Shown one piece after another: positions 45,525 to 54,812 of a DNA stretch of 64,000 nt. Numbering within the stretch: the first letter of the stretch is position 1; every line of letters starts with the position of its first letter. The position numbers and the translations under genes are program-made. The DNA is from a bacterium (GTDB taxonomy: Bacteria; Cyanobacteriota; Sericytochromatia; S15B-MN24; UBA4093). Below the pieces are notes generated by a model, which was given only the letters and a program-made list of their open reading frames with translations, was not told where the DNA came from and searched no databases. The stretch spans positions 186,001 through 250,000 of the forward strand of contig JAGIBK010000005.1 of assembly GCA_017744355.1 (NCBI GenBank). The letters are read 5' to 3'.

Positions 45525-48434
45525 ATGCGTTTTCAGATGGTATGCGCGCTGAGTCTCGCGCTGACGGCTTGTCACCTCCCCTCGTCGACGACCCGGGGGC
45601 CCGAGGTGAGCGCCGCTCTTGGCCCCGGCGTCACCGCGCAGCCCGTGCGGCCGATCGCAGAAGCTGCGGTCGAAACGAGCATCAAGGGCTCGGTAACCTT
45701 CCCGCTCGGCGTTCGCGCGCAGGCCCTGCCCGCCGAGATGGTCGCGCACGCGGTCATTTCCCTGATCGACCCGGACAGCAACATGACGGTGGCGCTCGGC
45801 AAGACGGACGGCTCGGGCAACTTCACCCTCGCGCTGAACGCCTATCCCCCCGAGGTCGGCAAGGCCTACCTGCTCGAAGCCTTCAAGAGCTACGGGAGCG
45901 ACGAGGCCGGCCAGGACGCCGCGCGCCTGCGGACCTTCTTGCGCTGGACGGGCAGCGCCTGGGAGAGCATCACCCAGGGCGGGGTCGCCATCAACGCCCT
46001 GACCACGGCCCTCGCCCTGATGAACAACCTCAACCCCGCCGTGACCGCTGCGAGCCTGATGGGCAAGGTGAGTGCCGCAGGGGCTCTCGTCAGTGCGCCT
46101 GCGGGCTACACGGCAGGTGAGGTCAACGCCCTGGCGGCCTCCATCCGCGACTACCTGGCGGGGAACATCGACCCGGTCTCGAGCGTGTCGGCCCTCGCCC
46201 CCGAGGTGACGGGCTGCACGCCGCCGAGTGCCGTGCCGCTCTCGGCGATCGCCGTGCGCGGGGCGGGCTTCTCGCCGGTGGCGGGCGACAACGTCGTGAC
46301 CTTCGGCGGCGGCGTCACCGGGACGGTCTACATGGCCTCGCCCAAGGAGCTCATCGTGCTGGTGCCCCAAGGGGCGACCACGGGGAACCTCAAGGTGACG
46401 ACCCGCTCCAAGGACAGCAACCTCGTGAACTTCGTCGTCATGGGCACTGGTGGCGCCGCGGGCCTCCAGATCGCCCGCCTTTCGCCGAGCAGCACCGTCA
46501 CGGGCGACACCATCACGATCGTGGGGGCGGGCTTCAGCCCGACGCCCGCGAGCAACACCGTCACCTTCCAGAAGCTCGGCGGCGGCACCGTCACGGCCAC
46601 CCCGACGACCGCGGACGCCACGAGCCTGTCGATCCAGGTGCCCGCCACGGCCACCTCGGGGCCCGTCTCGGTCACCGTCGGCGGCAAGACCACCAACCTC
46701 TTCTACTTCAGCGTCCTGACGCCCATCGTCTCGGCCTTCAGCCCGTCTTCGGGCACCACGGCCACCAGCGTGACGGTCGACGGCAGCGGCTTCGGGATCC
46801 AGGCAAACCAGAGCGCCGTCAAGTTCAACGGGGCCGTCGATCAAGGGAGCATCGTCTCGTGGGCGGCCAACCAGCTCGTGGTCAAGCCACCCGCCCCGTC
46901 GCTCGAGGCTCGGGTGAGCGGCCCGCTCGTCGTCTCGACCCTGATGGGGGAGATGAGCCAGCCCTTCGGCAACTTCACGGTGAGCACCTCGCTGGTCGAG
47001 GCCTTCGCCGGGGCAGGCGGCGCGGGCACGACCGCCTCCTGGACGGGCGGGGTGCTCCAGCCCAACAGCGCGGTGACGACCTTCACCCAGACCAACTTCA
47101 GCGCCAACAGCAACACCGGCAACTACGTCGCCAACGCCTCGGGCCTGACCATTAACCCGGTCGTGAGCGTCTTCCCCCTCGCGGTCGGGACCTACCAGTG
47201 CGACGCCGGCACCAGCTACTCGGCGAGGACCCAGCTCGGGGTGGACGGAACCTACTTCTTCGCGCCGGGCACGACGGCCAAGACCGCGCGGCGCTACAGC
47301 CTCTCGACCGGCGCCTTCGTGGATCAGACGACCCTGACCTACGGGGACGCGGTCATCTGGAGCCCCAATAACGGTTACGCCTCGATCGCCGCCAACGCCG
47401 ATCGGGTCTTCAAGCTCGGGACCACCTGGGGCGGAGCGGGTTTCACCACGCCAACCGCCCAGAGCGTTTCCGCCCTCGCGGGCTCTACCCACTCCATGCT
47501 CGCCACCGACGGCACGACCTACTACCACTACAGCTGTTCCGAAAACCACAAGGTGTGCCTGTTGACCAGCGCGCTCGCGACCGCCTCGCCCTGGCCCGGT
47601 AGCGCTTACAGTTGCGGAGCGGGGCCCGCCTCGGCGGCGGGCTTCACCGGCGTCAGCGAGGTGCTGACCAACCAGGGCACCGCCACCCCCAGCACGGCGC
47701 TCGATCGCGTCAATTCGAGCGGGTGGAGCAAGAACGCGGTGGCCCTGCCCTTCACCCTCGACGGGACGGGCGTGACGGGGAGCAACGTTCCGCTGATCGG
47801 TTCGAACGGGACCGATCTCTTCATCCTGGGGCGCAACGCCGGCTACAACGCCAACGCCATCAGCCTGTTCAAGTTCAAGTACGCGGGCGGGGTTTTGACC
47901 CACTCGACCTCGGGGGGTAGCGCGGCCTCGACCACGGCGGCGATCGCGCTGCCTGCCGGATCCGCCTGGAACACGGTCACCTTCACCCGCAACGTCCCGG
48001 CGAATTCGACCTGCACCATCGACGTGCTGGACGGGACCACGGGGACGGTCCTGAAGAGCAACATCGCGAGCGGCGTGAGCATCGGGGACCTCACGGCGAG
48101 CTCGCTCAAGCTCCGTGCCTCGATGAGCATGACCGGCACCGGCACCGCCCCGACCGTGACCAACTGGTCGGTGACGACCCGCCCCATCTACGCCGTTTCG
48201 CCGGCTTACGACAGCGGGACCAACTTCGCGACCTACCAGGCGCCGAGCCTCACCAGCACCGGCGCGGCCGGGACCGACTACACGATCACCTACTCCGACA
48301 GCGCCGACGGCGTCACCTGGGGGGCGGACGTTTCCAACTTCACCACCCTGACCCGTCGTTACGTGCGCTTCAAGGTCACCTTCAAGACGATGAGCACCCA
48401 GCTCACGCGCGTCACCTTCCCCTACCAGTATTGA
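45525..48434 (+). CDS. Large IPT/TIG-repeat lipoprotein (locus B, copy 2)
   Basis: 969 residues from the ATG at 45525 (GGAGGAGGG upstream); an in-frame extension to 44790 overlaps the previous gene and is rejected. The lipobox LALTAC gives Cys16. Architecture matches copy 1: N-terminal module with VISLIDPDSNMTVALGKTDG, three IPT/TIG domains, a Tyr/Gly-rich head (TSYSARTQLGVDGTYFFAPG) and a C-terminal beta region ending PYQY. Several cysteines in the head (QCDAG, YSCSENHKVC, YSCGAG) suggest disulfides; copy 1 has fewer at these points. The duplicated heads may bind different variants of one ligand. A 12-base gap leads into the small partner gene. Confidence 0.8.
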   Translation: MRFQMVCALSLALTACHLPSSTTRGPEVSAALGPGVTAQPVRPIAEAAVETSIKGSVTFPLGVRAQALPAEMVAHAVISLIDPDSNMTVALGKTDGSGNFTLALNAYPPEVGKAYLLEAFKSYGSDEAGQDAARLRTFLRWTGSAWESITQGGVAINALTTALALMNNLNPAVTAASLMGKVSAAGALVSAPAGYTAGEVNALAASIRDYLAGNIDPVSSVSALAPEVTGCTPPSAVPLSAIAVRGAGFSPVAGDNVVTFGGGVTGTVYMASPKELIVLVPQGATTGNLKVTTRSKDSNLVNFVVMGTGGAAGLQIARLSPSSTVTGDTITIVGAGFSPTPASNTVTFQKLGGGTVTATPTTADATSLSIQVPATATSGPVSVTVGGKTTNLFYFSVLTPIVSAFSPSSGTTATSVTVDGSGFGIQANQSAVKFNGAVDQGSIVSWAANQLVVKPPAPSLEARVSGPLVVSTLMGEMSQPFGNFTVSTSLVEAFAGAGGAGTTASWTGGVLQPNSAVTTFTQTNFSANSNTGNYVANASGLTINPVVSVFPLAVGTYQCDAGTSYSARTQLGVDGTYFFAPGTTAKTARRYSLSTGAFVDQTTLTYGDAVIWSPNNGYASIAANADRVFKLGTTWGGAGFTTPTAQSVSALAGSTHSMLATDGTTYYHYSCSENHKVCLLTSALATASPWPGSAYSCGAGPASAAGFTGVSEVLTNQGTATPSTALDRVNSSGWSKNAVALPFTLDGTGVTGSNVPLIGSNGTDLFILGRNAGYNANAISLFKFKYAGGVLTHSTSGGSAASTTAAIALPAGSAWNTVTFTRNVPANSTCTIDVLDGTTGTVLKSNIASGVSIGDLTASSLKLRASMSMTGTGTAPTVTNWSVTTRPIYAVSPAYDSGTNFATYQAPSLTSTGAAGTDYTITYSDSADGVTWGADVSNFTTLTRRYVRFKVTFKTMSTQLTRVTFPYQY

Positions 48435-48446
48435 GGCGTATCACCC

Positions 48447-49139
48447 ATGGCACACCAATCCGGCAGATCCAACCGCCTCCTCGGCACGCTCCTGGTGCTC
48501 GCGCCCATGGCGCTCGCCCTGCCCGGCCTGGCGGGCTGCTCCGACGACCCGGAGACCCTCGGCCTCGTCGGGATCACCCCCGCGACGGCGACCCCCAAGC
48601 TTCAGGCAAAAGAGACGCCGACCCCCGATCCGTTGCCCAAATTGTCGCCGACCCCGACCGCGACGCCCTCTTTCGCGGCGACGGCGACGCCTTCGGCCAC
48701 ACCGACGGCTACTCCGTCCGCGACGCCGACGGCAACGCCCACGCAGAGCCCATCGCCCACCCCTTCCCCGACGCCCAGTCCGACTCCGACGGCATCCCCG
48801 AGCCCGACGCCGACGCCCGTCACGGTGAGCAACGTGGTGGTCTCCCCTAACGCGATGACGCTCTACGTGCCGGCTCCCGGCGGGACGAACGCACCGGGTT
48901 TCGTCTCGACGTACACCTTCAACGCGTCGATCCTCTTGAGCAACTTGACGACCTCGGGGGACGTCGTCTGGAGCAGCTCCGACGATAGTCGAGCGACCGT
49001 GAGCCAGGCCGGTCTCGTGACGGCCGTCGCCGAGGGGACCGTGACCATCACGGCGCGTGCCCGGACGGATGCCGGCAAGTTCGCCACGGCCACCGTCACC
49101 ATTCTGTCGAAGGGCAAGGTGCAGATCATTGTTCGCTAG
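48447..49139 (+). CDS. Lipoprotein with long TPSP linker and Big-like domain (locus B, small partner)
   Basis: 230 residues, 12 bases after the previous stop. The lipobox GLAGC gives Cys31 after a long hydrophobic segment. Residues about 50-130 are a Thr/Pro/Ser/Ala repeat (TPTATPSFAATATPSATPTA and similar), the longest linker of the three small partners. A Big_2-like domain follows: VVSPNAMTLYVPAPG, WSSSDDSRATVSQAGLVTAV, GTVTITARA, VQIIVR. The TVSQAGLVTAVAEGTVTI pattern is the classical Big_2 signature. The linker would hold the folded domain away from the membrane. The sequence encoding the linker is repetitive and may be prone to slippage. Confidence 0.78.
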   Translation: MAHQSGRSNRLLGTLLVLAPMALALPGLAGCSDDPETLGLVGITPATATPKLQAKETPTPDPLPKLSPTPTATPSFAATATPSATPTATPSATPTATPTQSPSPTPSPTPSPTPTASPSPTPTPVTVSNVVVSPNAMTLYVPAPGGTNAPGFVSTYTFNASILLSNLTTSGDVVWSSSDDSRATVSQAGLVTAVAEGTVTITARARTDAGKFATATVTILSKGKVQIIVR

Positions 49140-49149
49140 GAGAGGCACG

Positions 49150-50178
49150 ATGCCGGTTGTATTCAAGCGTCTTTCCGCCGCGGTGGGCCTCGGGCTCTTG
49201 GTCTCGCTGACGGCCTGTCACGCGCAGGCTCCCGTCTTGAGCGGGCCGGCCGAAAGGGTGGAGGCGCCCGTCGTGGCCGGTCATCAAGCGCACGGTAGCG
49301 TCTCGTTGCGGGTCCTGTGGCCGGTGCGCGCCGCCTATCGCACCCAGGCGATCCCCGCCAACGCGAACTCGATCGTGCTCGAGGTCCTGAGCGAGGACGG
49401 CGCCAAGCTCCTCGCGCGGGGCGTGGTGGAACGGCCCCCTGGCGGCGCGCTCGTATCGGAAGCCACGCTCGATGAGGTCCCCGCCGCAAGCAACCTGCTG
49501 GTGAGAGTCACGGCCTACCTGGACGAGAAGCCGGGGCTCGGCTCGCCGGTGCTCGCCCTGGGCACCGCGCGGGTGAACGTGCTGCCGAGCAGCGTTTCGG
49601 TGATCGAGATCGAGCTGACGGCCCTGAACGGCCCCATCATCACGAGCATGCCGGCCAACTCGGGGCCCAATACCTTCATCCTCGTCTCGGGCAGCAACTT
49701 CGACAGCGACACGCCGGTGAGCGTCACCTTCGGCGGGGTGCCCTCGCCCCAGATCCTGGGGGGCGGGAGCGGAGCACCCTTGCAGGTGCTGGTCCCCGAG
49801 AACGCGCTCGACGGCCCCCTGGTCGTCACGGCCAACGGGGTCGCCGGGGCCGGCGCGTTTCCCTTCCGGATCATCCGCAAGCTCGCCCTGTCCCCCGATA
49901 GCGCCCCGGTGAGCGTGGGGGTGCCGGTTTCGTTGAACGCGGTCTTCGCGCTCAGCGCGAAGACCGCCTCGGGCGACGCCATCCCCAATCCGGTCGTGAC
50001 GTCATGGTCTTGCGGCTACGTCGTCCAGCCCGGCGGGGTCGAGGACAAGGAAAATCCGCTGCCGGCCTTGCCGAGCGTCACGGCCGACGGCGTTCTGACC
50101 GCGAGCCAGGCGGGGACCTTCCGGGTCTCGGCCTGGGCGGGCTCGGTGGAGGCCACCGCCGATATCGTGGTGAACTGA
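49150..50178 (+). CDS. IPT/TIG-type lipoprotein (locus B, large partner)
   Basis: 342 residues, ten bases after the small partner (AGGAGAGG upstream). The lipobox SLTAC gives Cys23. The domain order is that of the partners at 18779 and 58873: a first beta domain (RVLWPVRAAYRTQAIPANAN), an IPT domain (TSMPANSGPNTFILVSGSNF, then VPENALDGPLVVTANG) and a final Big-like domain (VTADGVLTASQAGTFRVSAW). Sequence similarity to those two is lower than they show to each other. Last gene of the five-gene locus B operon. Confidence 0.76.
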   Translation: MPVVFKRLSAAVGLGLLVSLTACHAQAPVLSGPAERVEAPVVAGHQAHGSVSLRVLWPVRAAYRTQAIPANANSIVLEVLSEDGAKLLARGVVERPPGGALVSEATLDEVPAASNLLVRVTAYLDEKPGLGSPVLALGTARVNVLPSSVSVIEIELTALNGPIITSMPANSGPNTFILVSGSNFDSDTPVSVTFGGVPSPQILGGGSGAPLQVLVPENALDGPLVVTANGVAGAGAFPFRIIRKLALSPDSAPVSVGVPVSLNAVFALSAKTASGDAIPNPVVTSWSCGYVVQPGGVEDKENPLPALPSVTADGVLTASQAGTFRVSAWAGSVEATADIVVN

Positions 50179-50306
50179 CGCGCCGGTCGCTGTCGCGACT
50201 CGGTAGGCTTTTCGATTCATGGGGTATGCAAGGATTTGAAAGGCTCCCTCGCTTGAGGTGACCAAAATCCCGCTGGTACGCGCGCGCGGCAGAAAGGGGC
50301 AAGGGC

Positions 50307-51461
50307 ATGAGCAACACGAGCATCACCTCGGGCGGCATCACCGCCATCATCGCGGAGGCGGTCATCGGTCGCAAGACCGAGGAGATGGAGCCCGTTGCCA
50401 AGCCCATCGAGGCCATTACCGCCGACACCATCGAGGACCGCTCCGGCGCCACTCAGGACGTCCAGGAGTTCAAGCCGGGTGGCGAGGCGAGCGAGCTCGA
50501 CCTGGGGGGCTTCCGCGAATTCGGGAAGGCGGCGGGCGGCAACGATGATCTGCTGCCGAAGGATCTCCTGAAGGGCCTCGACCCGGAGCTGCTCGCCCAG
50601 ATCTACCGTAAGCGTGATGCTGCGCTCAAGGGCGAGGTCGATACCTCGCCGATCACCGCCAAGGGAGCGAGCGCCAAGGCCCAGCTCAGCACCGGTGTCG
50701 ACGGGCAGCCCATCAACACCTGGAGCCAGGCGGGCGCCAAGGCCATGGAGCTTGCCAAGGAGCTGATGGCGACGGGCAAGTACGACGGTCCGACCATCAA
50801 CCTCGGCGACCACAACGCCTTCATGAACTTCGCCAACAACGAAGCCAATCGCGGCTGGGGCCTCCAGGCGGCGGCCATCCACAGCAACGAGTACGCCAAC
50901 GGCAACGAGACCGTCAGCAAGGCGGCCCTCCTCGAGGCCTGGGATATGGTCGTCGGCGAGGCCAAGGCGAACGGCAAGGAGCTCTGCGACCCTTTGGTGT
51001 TCGACCTCAACGAGGACGGGGACACCGACGCGACGGTGGACCAGCGGGGCATCAACGTGGACGGTTCCACCGCCACCAAGTGGGCCGAGAAGGGCGACGG
51101 CGTGCTCGCCATGGGCGACACCCCCATCGCCACCACCGACTCGAAGGGCGTCAAGCACAAGGACGCTTACGAGACCCTCAAGGCCGAGGCTCAGTACGCG
51201 GGCATCGACATCAGCAAGGGCTACCTCGACGCCAGCGACATCAAGACCCTCGAAAGCAAGGGCCTCACCATGCTGGTCTCCAACGGTGACGGCACCAACC
51301 AGCACATGAAGCCTTCCGAGCTCGGCATCACCAAGATGAGCCTCGGGGGCAAGGCCGTCGACAAGAAGGACGCGGCGGGCAACAGCATCACCACCGAGGG
51401 CTCCTTCGAGCGCAACGGCAAGTCGGGGCTCGTCAACGACATGTGGCTGAAAACCCTCTAG
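50307..51461 (+). CDS. Secretion-signal-less protein with EF-hand-like calcium motif
   Basis: 384 residues, RBS AAAGGGGC. No family assigned. Residues about 1-110 are acidic and probably disordered. A helical region around 140-220 follows. Then comes DPLVFDLNEDGDTDATVD (near 230-246), a DxNxDGxxD calcium loop in the PLVFDLNxDG context common in large secreted calcium-binding (RTX-type) proteins. The C-terminal part has short Gly/Asp turns (VSNGDGTNQ). There is no Sec signal; C-terminal type I or flagellar-type export is possible but not shown. It lies 128 bases after locus B and has its own strong terminator. Confidence 0.65.
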   Translation: MSNTSITSGGITAIIAEAVIGRKTEEMEPVAKPIEAITADTIEDRSGATQDVQEFKPGGEASELDLGGFREFGKAAGGNDDLLPKDLLKGLDPELLAQIYRKRDAALKGEVDTSPITAKGASAKAQLSTGVDGQPINTWSQAGAKAMELAKELMATGKYDGPTINLGDHNAFMNFANNEANRGWGLQAAAIHSNEYANGNETVSKAALLEAWDMVVGEAKANGKELCDPLVFDLNEDGDTDATVDQRGINVDGSTATKWAEKGDGVLAMGDTPIATTDSKGVKHKDAYETLKAEAQYAGIDISKGYLDASDIKTLESKGLTMLVSNGDGTNQHMKPSELGITKMSLGGKAVDKKDAAGNSITTEGSFERNGKSGLVNDMWLKTL

Positions 51462-51478
51462 CCTTCTCAGGTCTTCAA

Positions 51479-51518
51479 ACGAAGAGGCCCGCCGACGATC
51501 GGCGGGCCTCTTCGTTTG
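51479..51518. terminator. Bidirectional terminator
   Basis: A 17-bp perfect stem ACGAAGAGGCCCGCCGA with its complement and a three-base loop, with T-rich flanks on both strands; it serves the gene ending at 51461 and the convergent xerD. Confidence 0.85.
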
Positions 51519-51530
51519 CTTGCAGTGCGC

Positions 51531-52412
<882 letters not shown>

Positions 52413-52589
52413 GGCGATGGTTCTCCGGGCGGGGGCCTCCGCGCGCACAGCGAAACGGCCTTCGCCGAGGGCGAAGCGCTGGATCGGGCCGTGGCGACGA
52501 TCGCGGGGACCCGCGGCCGCTCCCCTATTGGGTTGACGCGGCCTTGGGGGTGTGTGGGGTATAGTAAAACCGGCGTGCCGAAAGTTCCG

Positions 52590-52642
52590 TGCTTTGGGTC
52601 ACGCGATCGCGTGACCAGCCGCGGGCGCTGCTTTGGGTCACG
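52590..52642 (+). promoter_or_regulatory. Palindrome and direct repeats upstream of flhB
   Basis: GGTCACGCGATCGCGTGACC (52597-52616) is a perfect 20-bp palindrome with a HIP1 octamer at its centre. TGCTTTGGGTCACG occurs at 52590 and again at 52629, 39 bases apart. A TATAGT box lies upstream at 52560. The layout suits an operator or an RNA hairpin in the flhB leader. Confidence 0.5.
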
Positions 52643-52675
52643 CCAGGATGCGCCGAGGAAAGGGGGTGAGGCTGA

Positions 52676-53866
52676 GTGTCGGACGAAAAAACAGAATCAG
52701 CCACAGACCATAAACGCCAGGAAGCGCGAAAATCGGGTAACGTCCTCAAGAGTCAGGACGTGATCGTCGGCATCCTCCTCTTCGGCCTCGCCTACAGCAT
52801 CAACTTCGCCGGCCAGAACGCCTTCAAGTATCTCTACGGTTTCTTCGTCGAGACCTACGAGCAGCTCTACCTCTTCACCGACTACGACCTCAAGGGGGTC
52901 CTGGGCATCCTGCTCAAGGCCTGCCTCATCATCATCCTCTGCAGCGCGCCGCTGGTCGCGATCGCCTTCTTCCTCACCTGGATCGGCAACCTTCTTCAAG
53001 TGGGCGTGCTCCTGACCCTCAAGCCCCTCAACCCCACCGAGGGCTTCAAGAAGATCAACCCCATCAAGGGGGTCAAGAACATGTTCTCGATGAAGAAGGT
53101 CATCGAGCTGGTCAAGAGCATCCTCAAGATCATCATCATCGGGTGGATGACCTACGGCATCGTCAAGGACGCCCTGGGCCAGATCCTCCTGACCTCCGGG
53201 ATGGCGGTCCCCGCCTCCATGGCCTTGCTGGGCTCCTTGGTCCTGGCCATCTTCCAGAAGGTCGCCCTCGCCATGATCGCCTTGATGATCCTGGACTACG
53301 GCCTGCAGAAGTGGCAGTACGAGAAGTCGCTCAAGATGTCCAAGCAGGAGCAGAAGGACGAGTACAAGAAGCTGGAAGGCGACCCCCACGTGAAGGGCCG
53401 CATCCGCCAGAAGCAGATGGAGATGGCCATGAACGCCGGGCGCGGCTCGGTCTCCGAGGCGGACGTGGTGATCACCAACCCCACCCACTACGCGGTGGCC
53501 ATCGAGTACAAGCCGAAGAAGGGCCAGAAGGCCCCCATGGTGCTCGCCAAGGGCAAGAACGCCTACGCCCTCGAGATCCGCCGGATCGCCGAGGAGAACT
53601 TCATCCTGATCGTGGAAGACCCGCCCCTGGCGCGCATGCTCTACGCCCAGGTCGAGGTCGAGCAGCCGATCCCGCCCGAGCTGTTCCAGGCGGTCGCCAA
53701 GATCATCGCGCTCTTGTACAAGGGGCGCCGTCGGCCCCAGGCCCAGCAGCCGGTGCTCACCGAGATTCCGAGCATGGCCCCGCCTGCCGACGTGCAGGCG
53801 CAGCTGGAGGCTCCGAGCGAAGAAATCCCCCCGCCCCAGCAGGGGGCAGGGGGAACGGAGGCTTAG
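52676..53866 (+). CDS. flhB: Flagellar export apparatus protein FlhB
   Basis: 396 residues, GTG start with GGGGGTGAGG upstream. It is the export-gate component and substrate-specificity switch. N-terminal EKTESATDHKRQEARKSGNV is the family start. Four transmembrane segments span about 28-215. The cytoplasmic domain has the autocleavage motif NPTH at 268-271 and ends KIIALLYKGRRRP. The end of the conserved domain (QPIPPELFQAVAKIIALLYK) looks flagellar rather than SctU of injectisomes. A Pro/Gln-rich tail of about 40 residues extends past the usual end. No flhA, fliP or other flagellar gene is nearby, so it is an isolated copy. Its stop overlaps the convergent gene by four bases. Confidence 0.87.
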   Translation: MSDEKTESATDHKRQEARKSGNVLKSQDVIVGILLFGLAYSINFAGQNAFKYLYGFFVETYEQLYLFTDYDLKGVLGILLKACLIIILCSAPLVAIAFFLTWIGNLLQVGVLLTLKPLNPTEGFKKINPIKGVKNMFSMKKVIELVKSILKIIIIGWMTYGIVKDALGQILLTSGMAVPASMALLGSLVLAIFQKVALAMIALMILDYGLQKWQYEKSLKMSKQEQKDEYKKLEGDPHVKGRIRQKQMEMAMNAGRGSVSEADVVITNPTHYAVAIEYKPKKGQKAPMVLAKGKNAYALEIRRIAEENFILIVEDPPLARMLYAQVEVEQPIPPELFQAVAKIIALLYKGRRRPQAQQPVLTEIPSMAPPADVQAQLEAPSEEIPPPQQGAGGTEA

Positions 53867-54525
53867 CCGCCCAGCGAGAGGCGGCCGGTGCCGCGCGGCA
53901 CCGAGGTCTGCTGGGGCGGCGGGAAGAGCCGCCACAGCATCTCGTCGTCCTTGAAGACCTCGTAGAAGTTGCAGATGGGGTAGACCTTGCCCTGGAGCTT
54001 GCTCAGCCCAAGCCCGTCCAGCGCGTAGCCCGCCGCATAGGGGTCGAGCCCTGTTAACCCGGCGAGCTTGGTCTCGGCGAGGGTCAGGGTGCTCAGGGCA
54101 TCGTCGAACTGGTGCAGGGCGATCTCGGAGCGGCGCAAGAGATCGGGCTTGGCTCCGAGGCGCTGGGCGAGATTCTCGATCATGGCGCGATCGCCTGCCG
54201 CCTGTCGCGCGGGAGGGGCGGGCTTCTTGGCGCCGAAGCCCAGCTTCTTGGGAGGTGGCGGCGCGGCGGGCTTCTTGAGGTGCTCCACGGCGCTCTTGAG
54301 GATGCCGATCCGCGGCTCGAACTGCTCGAGGATCGTGCGGCACATGGCGAGCTGCTGCTCGGCGTCCGTGATCTGCTGCGCCACCGACTCGGGACCCGCT
54401 GCGAGCGGGCGAGTGCCCTTGCTCGTCAGGGGCTGGGTGGCGCTACGTACGAACTGGTCCGAGTAACCCGGCCCCCCGAAGGGAGCGCTGCCCGGTTTCT
54501 TGGCCGAAGAATGGAAGGCGTCCAT
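53863..54525 (-). CDS. Orphan protein, paralogue of the gene at 15308
   Basis: 220 residues from the ATG at 54525 (AGGAGGACC upstream). Not a known family. Order: an N-terminal low-complexity part with GTRPLAAG; a helix (DAEQQLAMCRTILEQFEPRI); a Pro/Lys linker (KKPAAPPPPKKLGFGAKKPA); and a C-terminal helical domain (about 110-210) with LQGKVYPICNFYEVFKDD followed by FPPP. This matches the 15308 protein in order and in the C-terminal motif, but the linker here is basic/Pro-rich instead of acidic. No signal peptide. Its 3' end overlaps flhB by four bases tail to tail. Confidence 0.75.
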   Translation of the reverse strand: MDAFHSSAKKPGSAPFGGPGYSDQFVRSATQPLTSKGTRPLAAGPESVAQQITDAEQQLAMCRTILEQFEPRIGILKSAVEHLKKPAAPPPPKKLGFGAKKPAPPARQAAGDRAMIENLAQRLGAKPDLLRRSEIALHQFDDALSTLTLAETKLAGLTGLDPYAAGYALDGLGLSKLQGKVYPICNFYEVFKDDEMLWRLFPPPQQTSVPRGTGRLSLGG

Positions 54526-54812
54526 GCAGGGGTCCTCCTGTCCATGGAATTCCCGCTTCTGGCGCGTTCGTAACACATAAGGGTCGACGAAGGCTGAATG
54601 ATGCGTCTTTGTTCAATTTGTCAGTAAGTGTTGAGGTTTGACCCTCAAGATTGTGGCATACCGTATGTGGTGAATGATGGCCGTGCACGCACTCTAGCTT
54701 TCTTGGGGGCCTCAACTCCAGCAGAGACTTGCGGTTCGCCTTTGCGATGCCCGCTTTGCCATGGCCCCTCGCCACTCGATTTCTTGCGATCGCTCCGAGA
54801 AAGGTGACAAGG
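54526..54812. other. Leader region of lipoprotein locus C
   Basis: 287 bases between divergent genes, with lower GC between about 54570 and 54720 (for example TCTTTGTTCAATTTGTCAG). It resembles the leaders of loci A and B in composition. I see no convincing hexamer pair and no gene. Confidence 0.4.

Larger units (their letters stand above)
41629..48434 (+). repeat. Tandem gene duplication with constant 3896-bp offset
   Basis: The genes at 41629-44538 and 45525-48434 have the same length and align at a constant offset of 3896 bases without net gaps. Identity rises toward the 3' ends: around 44080-44220 against 47976-48116 I count about seven differences in 138 bases. The N-terminal thirds are more diverged. 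The 44548 gene lies between the copies. Confidence 0.8.

Noticed and set aside
45465..47903. An 812-codon minus-strand frame
   Set aside because: Antisense shadow of the IPT lipoprotein; Arg/Gly/Asp-rich without motifs.
48600..48830. Thr/Pro codon repeats considered as a regulatory or structural DNA repeat
   Set aside because: They are in frame and encode the TPSP linker of a lipoprotein, with counterparts in the other two loci.
52676..53866. flhB considered as SctU of a type III secretion injectisome
   Set aside because: The end of the cytoplasmic domain and overall motif wording fit FlhB better, and no other type III genes are present.
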